A stretch of DNA of 42,215 nt from Desulfobacteraceae bacterium (GTDB lineage: Bacteria > Desulfobacterota > Desulfobacteria > Desulfobacterales > SKZT01). The stretch is from positions 1 through 42,215 of the forward strand of contig JAABTQ010000028.1 of assembly GCA_011389745.1 (NCBI GenBank), in the 5' to 3' direction. How positions within the stretch are numbered: the stretch's first letter is position 1; each line of letters starts with the position of its first letter. Of this stretch, positions 36,715 to 42,215 are shown in pieces. The position numbers and the translations under genes are program-made. A model generated the notes under the pieces. That model saw only the letters and a program-made list of their open reading frames with translations, did no database searches and was not told the DNA's origin.

Positions 36715-36791
36715 GCGCCCGTAGCTCAGCTGGATAGAGTGCCGGACTACGAATCCGTAGGTCGCCCGTTCGAATCGGGCCGGGCGTACCA
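36715..36791 (+). tRNA. tRNA-Arg (ACG)
   Basis: Acceptor stem GCGCCCG with CGGGCGT (a terminal G-U pair), D arm AGCTCAGCTGGATAGAG, anticodon ACG at 36749-36751, and T arm GTTCGAATC. CCA is encoded (36789-36791). A34 is presumably deaminated to inosine by TadA. It lies 49 bp after tRNA-His in the same unit and is the substrate class of the ArgS in this window. Confidence 0.95.
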
Positions 36792-36800
36792 ATAAAATCA

Positions 36801-36835
36801 AGGGGTTATGACCATCAGGTTATAACCTCTTTTTA
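36801..36835 (+). terminator. Terminator of the tRNA unit
   Basis: Arms AGGGGTTAT (36801-36809) and ATAACCTCT (36822-36830) pair with one G-T wobble across a 12-nt loop and are followed by TTTTTATT. It lies 9 bp after the tRNA-Arg CCA. Confidence 0.75.
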
Positions 36836-37051
36836 TTCGATTCATTTTTACCCCAATTCTACCCCAGTATACCGAAAACTTTAACCTGATCACCCAAATT
36901 AAAATATCACCATCTTCCTGATATTCACACACTTTCGGCCAAGAATGGAAATTCAAGATTATCTTAAAATATTTTTCCCACTCAAAATATCAGTCATAAA
37001 TTTATCCGTTGTTGATTAATTTCAGGCCGATGGTTATGTCCAATATCCATC
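36836..37051. other. Non-coding stretch after the tRNA terminator
   Basis: About 215 bases with no gene on either strand. The only visible feature is the TACCCC direct repeat pair noted for the island-like segment. Confidence 0.6.
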
Positions 37052-37234
37052 CTATCCATCCAGCCCCCATTCCGGCTCAACAGTTAACCAGTCCTTAAAT
37101 AAAGAGTCAGCTTTTTCAAATCTTCCCATTTTAAAATAGCATTCAGCCAACGAAATACGAATATTTCCAAGGTTTCTAACATCTCTGTCCAGCATGCTCC
37201 GGTGCATATTCAAATACGATTCACAGAAATCCAA
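37052..37234 (-). pseudogene. Fragment of a TPR-like protein
   Basis: A 60-codon frame opening at TTG with no ribosome binding site. RNLGNIRISLAECYFKMGRF followed by EKADSLFKDWL is a convincing TPR-type helix pair, and its end 'WLTVEPEWG' matches how such proteins continue before a Trp-rich segment. That continuation is broken here by what looks like a frameshift in the G run near 37066-37070. I read it as the middle of a decayed gene, not a functional miniprotein. Confidence 0.4.
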
Positions 37235-37361
37235 GTTTTTGTTCGTTAAAGAATTTATCCTTTAAACTTGCACTATAGAGATCCTCTGCGAAGGTAGCTG
37301 CCCAAAAAAGCAAATCGTATGCTGTCCGCAAATATCAGTTGGATTTAAAAAAATCAATAAA

Positions 37362-37604
37362 TTGAAAACCATTGGCATTGAAGACTGTCTTTCGGCATTT
37401 CAACTGCCTGAAAAAGATCGGATCAGCAAACCCCTCTTTTCCAAACTTTTACGACTGATACGAGATATTGTAGCAAACCCGGCCTCCACCCAAGCAGTTG
37501 AAGAGCTTAAATGGCGAATTCCGATTTTTGACGATCTTCGGGAAAAAATGCGCATCACCAAACCCGGTACCTGTAACGGCCTTTCATATTTGTCAATATT
37601 TTAG
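37362..37604 (+). pseudogene. N-terminal fragment, possibly of a transposase-like protein
   Basis: An 80-codon frame from TTG 37362 with no Shine-Dalgarno. The sequence (ISKPLFSKLLRLIRDIVANP, then LREKMRITKPGTCNGLSYL) looks like real protein and is cut off by a stop after 'LSIF'. It loosely resembles the start of a transposase-like family that I recall from Desulfobacterota, but I cannot confirm this. It lies in the decayed segment after tRNA-Arg. Confidence 0.3.
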
Positions 37605-37890
37605 CTTTGTAGGGAAAGCCATAAGTACACCGATCTGTTGAAATTTTTTGGAATTCTAAAAAATTTAATTAGTTGCACTGAAAAAAATCTTATTGAATTT
37701 TCCATGAATGAAGCTTAAAATATTAAAACATTAAAGAAATAAATATAGGGTGTCGTTCATTATGAAAAAAAGCGTATTGGCCAGAAAAAAAACTATTCAA
37801 TCACTGGTTATCCAGCCATGCAACCCCCCTCACCCCAAACCACCCACGTGGAATCAGTTTTCTGTCAGCGAAAATAAGGTGGACTGCTTT
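37605..37890. other. AT-rich spacer before the GC-rich lipoprotein gene
   Basis: The frame of the next gene extends upstream to 37750, but that part has native AT-rich composition and no ribosome binding site, so I treat it as non-coding. The composition switches to GC-rich at about 37920. Confidence 0.5.
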
Positions 37891-39270
37891 ATGAATATTC
37901 AACCCTCACTTGCCACAATCACGCTGTTGGGGATGTGTCTCGCCGTGCTCATGTTGGGGGGATGCGCCACACTACAGAGGAGCGCAACCGAGGAGCCTTC
38001 GCGCCGGCTTGAGGGTGCGGAAGCTGGCGAACGAGTCACCCGGGCGGAGCTGGACGAGCTCACCCGCGGCTTTGCCGACCGCTACGTCGGCCTGCTCTAT
38101 TCCGTCTGCGATGCTTTGAAGGAGGATAACCCTGATCCGGCGCAGCGCCGAGCGGCACAGATGCTTCTCGTGGACAACGCCAGCAACGTTTACGACATCG
38201 CCAGTAACGCCGACGCGTTCACCCGCGTGCTCGACTTGGTCGTGGTCACAACATTGGTAAGTCAGGAGTGGGACGACGACGGCAGGGCCGTAGCGGTGTT
38301 CGGCAAGCGAGGTCAGACGCTGGCCGACGCCCTCTCTCAGGCCAGAGCGGAATCGCGAATACTCGCCGCTCGTGTGCTCACCGCCGATCAACTCGGCATT
38401 CTTGACTCTCTGCTGCGGGACTGGCCACAGGAGAACCCGAAAGTCGTTCGCGCCTCGTTTGTTCGCTTCTCAAACTTCGCCATCGGGCGAGGCAGGTCGG
38501 CCGCCGCCCAGGTACTCGCGGCCCGGGGCCTCTTCGCGGAGATCGGGGAAGCGGCGCAGTCCGTCGACGAGGCACGACTGCTCGGTGAGCGAATGTTCTA
38601 TCGGCTCAAGCGCGAGTCCACGCTGCTCCGGTGGCAAGCGGTGGCGATGAAGGACGATTTGGTCGCCACCCCTGAACTCAACACGGCTCTTGCCGACGTG
38701 CATTCGGTGACCGATCAGATCGAGCGACTTCCCGCAAACATCGCGGCCGAGCGGCAAGCCATCCTCACAGAGCTCAATGACCGTTTGCAGCGTGCGGATG
38801 CGACAATCGCCAACGTGCGGGCCGCTCTATACGAGGCAAGCACGTTCATCGCGTCGCTGAAACCAACGGGCGAATCACTCAACGAAATGCTCACGACGGT
38901 GGATACCCTGTTTGCACGTTATGCGGCCTCGGACCAGTCGAAGACGGGGGATGAGGGGCATCCCTTTGACATCCACGAGTACAAGCAGACAGCCAAAGAA
39001 GTGGCGCTCGCCGCAGAGAGAATGAACGAGTTGCTCACGACGACGGAACACCTGCTAGGATCGCCGGATTTGAGACACGGGATGCAGGAGGTGAATGATT
39101 CGGTCGACGAGCGGATCATGACGGTGGCCGATCAAAGCCAGGTCGTGATGAATGCATTTTTCTGGCGCGTCTGCGCATTGCTGGGTGTGCTATTCGCGAT
39201 GCTCATCTTGTACCGAGTGATTTCATTCCTGCTCATGCGGAACATTGAAAAGGGGCAGGCTGCCCGATAG
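37891..39270 (+). CDS. GC-rich, foreign-looking membrane-anchored lipoprotein of unknown function
   Basis: A 459-aa protein. Start ATG 37891 is chosen because AAGGTGGA lies 8 bp upstream and because the signal peptide begins there: MNIQPSLATITLLGMCLAVL and then the lipobox LGGC, with lipid-modified Cys25. A helical, Ala/Arg/Glu-rich body follows, with coiled-coil potential in the second half (QIERLPANIAAERQAI and similar). A C-terminal membrane helix lies at about 425-447, LLGVLFAMLILYRVISFLL. Being lipidated at one end and membrane-spanning at the other is unusual. Base composition and codon use are far richer in G+C than every neighbour, which indicates recent transfer. No enzyme motif is visible. 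Its downstream flank cuts into hicA. Confidence 0.75.
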   Translation: MNIQPSLATITLLGMCLAVLMLGGCATLQRSATEEPSRRLEGAEAGERVTRAELDELTRGFADRYVGLLYSVCDALKEDNPDPAQRRAAQMLLVDNASNVYDIASNADAFTRVLDLVVVTTLVSQEWDDDGRAVAVFGKRGQTLADALSQARAESRILAARVLTADQLGILDSLLRDWPQENPKVVRASFVRFSNFAIGRGRSAAAQVLAARGLFAEIGEAAQSVDEARLLGERMFYRLKRESTLLRWQAVAMKDDLVATPELNTALADVHSVTDQIERLPANIAAERQAILTELNDRLQRADATIANVRAALYEASTFIASLKPTGESLNEMLTTVDTLFARYAASDQSKTGDEGHPFDIHEYKQTAKEVALAAERMNELLTTTEHLLGSPDLRHGMQEVNDSVDERIMTVADQSQVVMNAFFWRVCALLGVLFAMLILYRVISFLLMRNIEKGQAAR

Positions 39271-39451
39271 GAAGTACACCACCCCAGCCCGCCGGCTTAA
39301 CGTAAAACTCCGACGCCTTCCTGCAAGGGTGCACCTGAACCGAGACAGCTAATCGATAGAACCTCCATGAGACTACACTTGATATTGGCTGGAGTCGTAA
39401 TTGCAACGCTCTTCCGGATATCCGGCTGACAGGAGGTTGGGGAACAGAGGG

Positions 39452-39481
39452 TAGATACTTGAGAAGTTCGTTTCTCTTCAT
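39452..39481 (-). pseudogene. hicA: hicA toxin, truncated after ten codons
   Basis: Beginning at ATG 39481, which overlaps the hicB stop as ATGA, the frame reads MKRNELLKYL. This is a typical HicA N-terminus, normally followed by a Gly-Cys and the catalytic 'REGxxH' segment. Instead it runs into an unrelated sequence (PSVPQPPVSRISG) that continues open to 39233 but has no HicA features and lies in the GC-rich insert. The toxin's catalytic His and most of its fold are missing. Confidence 0.6.
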
Positions 39482-39696
39482 ATCGCAATTTTTTCTTCCC
39501 TGTAGCCACTGCCTGCAGCAGCCAGCGCATCCTGACGATTGAACATCAGGGCTTCTCTAAGCGTAACCTTCAAAGTTTCTTTTAGTTCCTCGTAGGTTTT
39601 TTCCTGGCAGTTTACTCCCGGGACTTCTTCAATCCACCCGACCCACCAACCGTCTTCCTGTTTCACAACAGCTGTATAATGGTTCTGCATTGTCAT
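39478..39696 (-). CDS. hicB: HicB-like antitoxin (orphan)
   Basis: A 72-aa protein of the HicB/UPF0150 type. YTAVVKQEDGWWVGWIEEVPGVN and then TYEELKETLKVTLREAL is the partial RNase H-like HicB fold. The short C-terminus lacks a ribbon-helix-helix or HTH DNA-binding domain. AAAGGA precedes the ATG. In intact systems it blocks HicA, an mRNA interferase. Here the overlapping downstream hicA is truncated after ten codons, so the antitoxin has no toxin at this locus. Confidence 0.82.
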   Translation of the reverse strand: MTMQNHYTAVVKQEDGWWVGWIEEVPGVNCQEKTYEELKETLKVTLREALMFNRQDALAAAGSGYREEKIAI

Positions 39697-39845
39697 AGCA
39701 TCCTTTCCGGCAAATTGTTGCTGCTATCGCCCAAGGTAACCAGACTCAGGCCGCTCTTGGTTTTTATCAAGGAGGTCAGAAGTCCGCCATGATAAACTAT
39801 AACAAACCCTAATAAGCTTATCCATTTTACTTCCTCCAAATGGGG

Positions 39846-41423
39846 TTATGTCAACTCGATTTGACCTTTTCCTGCCGCGATGTCATACGATTGCGAGATA
39901 AGTTCCAGAGGGTGAAATACAGGATAGGGCAATGCATGGGTAAATTGCAGCCGGCAACTCAGGCAGTCCGTGATGACCGCCTCGGGATCAGTCTTTTTGA
40001 TTTTTTCCATTAAAGGCTGTCCCAGCTTGATCGATGCCTCGTGGAAATCCTTTTTGAACCCCAGGCTTCCACCCATGCCGCAACAATCCATCGCACCTCC
40101 CACACGCCGGATTGACAGACCCGGAATAAGCAGAAGAAGTTTTTCGTAGGGGGTTCCGATTTCCTGTTCCCGCTGGTGGCATGGGGCAAAGTAGGCCATA
40201 CGCCCTTCAAGCTTTCCAAAATGGATATTCAGACGTTTTTCCCGATACAGGCGATCCAGATATTCTCCCACGTCTGTAATTTTTTCAGACAAGGCAATCC
40301 GGTCTAAAGGATCAAGCCCGGAAAAATAACCGTCATCTTTCAGTATGGCTTGATACATGGACTTTTTGAGGCGGGTAAATCCCGGTTTTCCGCGTTTGGA
40401 ACCGGGAACCTTGATTTCATCCGTATCGGCTTTTACCAAGCATTGATAAGCTTCGGAATAATAGGCCCTGTCTTTTAACAACACTCTCATCAAAAAACCA
40501 CAGGTGGGACAGGAACATACAAGATCATAACCCTCCCGGCCGGCATTGAGCAAAGTCTCAAGATTGGACTGAACCCTGTGCAGGGTAGTATGCTCATCAC
40601 CTTCCAGCAGGGTCGGCATGCCACAGCAGTCCTGCGGCGGAACGTACACGGAAACACCATTATGAGTTAACACATTCACCGTGGCCCGAGCCACTTCCGG
40701 AAAAAGATAACCAGCCGTGCATCCGGCAAAATAGGCGACTTTTGAGTGCTGATCCGTCTTGCGGTCAAATCGTTTTCGATGGGCCCATGAAAAAAAACTT
40801 TCCTTTGCCATCAAGGGAATGTTCCGCTGGGGATGAATCCCTCCTATTTTTTTGAGTATATGGACAATGGGCTTGATTTTCAGGATCGCATTAACCAGGC
40901 GGGGTACCCGAGCGCCCAACCGGGCAAAAAATTGTACATCAGCCAACAGGCGAACTCCAAAAGGCATGCCCTCTTTTCGAACCCGTTCGGTTTTTCCCCG
41001 GATCAGATCGGTGCGGATATCCGGACAGGGACACAATCCGCAAAGGGTGCAAAGATCGGGCAAGTCAAGCAGCTCAGCTTTGCCCGCCACTTTGCCCTTT
41101 TCTTTTTCCCTGTCATACAATCGGTAGAGTTTTGGAAAAAGCAGGCAGCTTTCATCCATCAGAAATCGGCAGGAATCACAGTCGGTGCAGGCATCCAAAA
41201 CACTTCGAATCGTTTTTTCCGGATAAATGTTATCATCTCTTTTTTTCAATTCTACAATCTCATCTTTACCAACAGGCGTATTTAAAATGGATATTCTTTT
41301 CTGGGGATGATCTCCACTTCGGTAAAAAGCTTTTGGCTCCCAGGTCCGATCAATGAAATACGTTCGGGTTTTGTTTTTATGTAAAAATAGCTGTTGTCCA
41401 AAAAAATCAAACGCCTCCAACAA
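39846..41423 (-). CDS. CCG-domain Fe-S oxidoreductase (HdrD/GlpC-like)
   Basis: Predicted cytoplasmic electron-transfer protein. The N-terminal part has two [4Fe-4S]-type motifs, CTDCDSCRFLMDESC and CTLCGLCPCPD; the second is atypical. The rest carries two CCG domains: YFAGCTAGYLF ... QDCCGMPTLLEGD ... CSCPTC, and YFAPCHQREQE ... MDCCGMGGSLG ... TDCLSCRLQ. It therefore resembles HdrD, GlpC or glycolate-oxidase iron-sulfur subunits. The start is uncertain. The longest frame begins at TTG 41459, 53 bp inside ccdA, with no Shine-Dalgarno. I give TTG 41423 as a conservative alternative that still overlaps ccdA by 17 bp. It is translated after the CcdA-type gene as an operon, so it may receive or supply electrons for thiol exchange. 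This is an inference. Confidence 0.8.
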   Translation of the reverse strand: MLEAFDFFGQQLFLHKNKTRTYFIDRTWEPKAFYRSGDHPQKRISILNTPVGKDEIVELKKRDDNIYPEKTIRSVLDACTDCDSCRFLMDESCLLFPKLYRLYDREKEKGKVAGKAELLDLPDLCTLCGLCPCPDIRTDLIRGKTERVRKEGMPFGVRLLADVQFFARLGARVPRLVNAILKIKPIVHILKKIGGIHPQRNIPLMAKESFFSWAHRKRFDRKTDQHSKVAYFAGCTAGYLFPEVARATVNVLTHNGVSVYVPPQDCCGMPTLLEGDEHTTLHRVQSNLETLLNAGREGYDLVCSCPTCGFLMRVLLKDRAYYSEAYQCLVKADTDEIKVPGSKRGKPGFTRLKKSMYQAILKDDGYFSGLDPLDRIALSEKITDVGEYLDRLYREKRLNIHFGKLEGRMAYFAPCHQREQEIGTPYEKLLLLIPGLSIRRVGGAMDCCGMGGSLGFKKDFHEASIKLGQPLMEKIKKTDPEAVITDCLSCRLQFTHALPYPVFHPLELISQSYDIAAGKGQIELT

Positions 41424-42120
41424 AAGGGTTGGTAATAAAATAAATTCCCAGCAAGGCAATCATGACGCCCGCGCCCCGGCGAAACCACATCCCGGCTCCC
41501 TGCCATGTACTGCTTTCAGTCACTTTTCGCACCATGGCCGTGGAACTTCCGGCAATCACGATGGGCAAACAATGTCCCAGGGCAAACAAAATCATCATGA
41601 CCGAACCGGCAACAATTTTTTGCTGCACCGTAACAATAGCCAGTATCGGGGCGATGAATCCGAAGGTACATGAACCGGAAAGTATTCCGTAAGCCAGCCC
41701 CAGGCCAAACGCACCATGAATTCCTCTGAATTTGAGCCGATAGAGCAGAGCACCGGACATGGAGCATGCCTGCACGCCCAGCATGCCCAGGGCTACCCAG
41801 ATCAGCACGGCTCCCACCAGCACCTGCCACCAGATACCCACATCACCGAGCATACGCCCCAGCAAAGCACATATAATCCCCACAGCAGCTATGGTAATAA
41901 ACAGCCCCAGGGAAAAGGCACCGGCATACCATCCGGCCCGACGGGGATTCACAGCGGTTTCCTGACCACCCACATAGGCTACGATCAGCGGAATGGAGGC
42001 CAGATGACAGGGGCTGAAAAGCACGCTGACCATCCCCCATAGAAATGCGCCCGTTGCCGCAATGGCCAGCCCGCCTGTCATCCACTGGTTTACAGTTATC
42101 AAAAATTGGTCAAACATCAC
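41407..42120 (-). CDS. ccdA: CcdA/DsbD-type cytochrome c biogenesis transmembrane protein
   Basis: A 237-aa inner-membrane protein with six hydrophobic segments that carries reducing equivalents from cytoplasmic thioredoxin to periplasmic thiols. The two redox cysteines sit in the characteristic membrane motifs: Cys38 in LFSPCHLASIP and Cys151 in SGSCTFGFIAP. The other cysteines are not in motifs. It is followed by the CCG-domain Fe-S gene (overlapping starts and stops) and preceded, after 41 bp, by the end of another minus-strand gene. The order suggests a membrane thiol-redox module. Confidence 0.88.
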   Translation of the reverse strand: MMFDQFLITVNQWMTGGLAIAATGAFLWGMVSVLFSPCHLASIPLIVAYVGGQETAVNPRRAGWYAGAFSLGLFITIAAVGIICALLGRMLGDVGIWWQVLVGAVLIWVALGMLGVQACSMSGALLYRLKFRGIHGAFGLGLAYGILSGSCTFGFIAPILAIVTVQQKIVAGSVMMILFALGHCLPIVIAGSSTAMVRKVTESSTWQGAGMWFRRGAGVMIALLGIYFITNPFVGGV

Positions 42121-42161
42121 TCATTATACTCCTGTATTGGTAATTATTCAATTTGCAGGCA

Positions 42162-42215
42162 TCAGGATACACCCAATCGGGACAAAATATCTACAATGCG
42201 TTTTTTGTCCATAAA
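42162..42215 (-). CDS. C-terminal end of an upstream gene (partial; possibly thioredoxin-like)
   Basis: The frame enters from the window edge and ends at TGA 42162-42164. The visible residues, MDKKRIVDILSRLGVS, look like a C-terminal helix of a thioredoxin-fold protein ('...KxxIxxxLxxxG'), which would suit a partner of the adjacent CcdA. With only 17 codons visible this is a guess. Confidence 0.4.
   Translation of the reverse strand, partial: FMDKKRIVDILSRLGVS

Larger units (their letters stand above)
36789..39481. mobile_element. Decayed island-like segment at the 3' end of tRNA-Arg
   Basis: Downstream of tRNA-Arg the normal gene density disappears for about 2.7 kb. The stretch holds a pair of TACCCC direct repeats 5 bp apart (36849-36854, 36860-36865), of a kind I associate with tRNA-integrated elements; two gene fragments; a GC-rich foreign-looking gene; and a truncated hicA. 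No integrase is visible, so this is a remnant at best. Boundaries are approximate. Confidence 0.35.

Noticed and set aside
37750-37890. N-terminal extension of the GC-rich lipoprotein gene from ATG 37750
   Set aside because: It would bury the signal peptide and lipobox behind 47 residues, and the extension has no Shine-Dalgarno; ATG 37891 has one.
39233-39481. 82-codon frame starting with the HicA-like N-terminus as an intact toxin
   Set aside because: Only the first ten residues match HicA; the rest lacks the conserved His and lies in GC-rich insert DNA.
1-42215. CRISPR array, prophage structural genes or a known defence system
   Set aside because: I saw no regularly spaced direct repeats, cas genes, phage structural genes or defence signature genes other than the orphan HicB.

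Overview
The window is about 42 kb of moderately AT-rich bacterial chromosome. It most resembles a sulfate-reducing, Desulfobacterales-type member of the Desulfobacterota. That assignment is an inference from gene content: an hdrCBA heterodisulfide-reductase-like cluster, a second CCG/Fe-S protein beside a CcdA-type transporter, SelB, a UPF0182 membrane protein, a DUF2333 protein and a pyruvoyl-type arginine decarboxylase. No rRNA or species marker is present.

Layout. (1) 1-7.3 kb is glycogen metabolism: a debranching enzyme (5' end outside the window), a convergent lipoprotein, then glycogen phosphorylase and branching enzyme 6 bp apart. (2) 7.6-13.0 kb, minus strand: an orphan NarL-type response regulator followed by hdrC-hdrB-hdrA, a cytoplasmic electron-bifurcation/electron-transfer module; a REP-like palindrome ends the unit. 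(3) 13.2-19.0 kb, plus strand: nicotinate phosphoribosyltransferase, a coiled-coil small protein, a UPF0182 protein, a 140-aa conserved-looking protein and a GNAT acetyltransferase, with two visible terminators. (4) 19.3-24.4 kb has an arginine theme: argS and pyruvoyl arginine decarboxylase as an operon, and an ArgA-like (degenerate kinase + GNAT) protein. Between them lie two dead genes, an MFS transporter with an internal deletion/frameshift and a C-terminal mscL remnant. (5) 24.6-32.7 kb is a mixed housekeeping/accessory stretch: hybrid histidine kinase, Cys-rich miniprotein, unknown protein, tRNA-dihydrouridine synthase, aminotransferase, SDR, methyltransferase and a Bcr/CflA exporter. 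(6) 32.7-36.2 kb, minus strand: small membrane protein, selB, DUF2333 and the exporter in one tight unit. (7) 36.6-39.7 kb: tRNA-His and tRNA-Arg with a good promoter and terminator, then a decayed island-like stretch with gene fragments, a strikingly GC-rich lipoprotein gene, and a HicB antitoxin whose HicA toxin is cut off after ten codons. (8) 39.8-42.2 kb: a CCG-domain Fe-S protein, a CcdA-type membrane protein and the last codons of an upstream gene.

The most interesting non-gene structure is a MITE-like repeat. An intact 122-bp copy with perfect 17-bp terminal inverted repeats and TA ends lies at 29694-29815. A one-ended copy at 19281-19326 runs straight into the ribosome binding site of argS. 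I do not see a clear new defence or biosynthetic system. The best leads are the repeat-derived argS leader, the argS-pdaD-ArgA-like grouping, the regulator-hdrCBA unit, the in-frame TGA junction between DUF2333 and the exporter in a SelB-containing genome, and the hicA-truncating GC-rich insertion.
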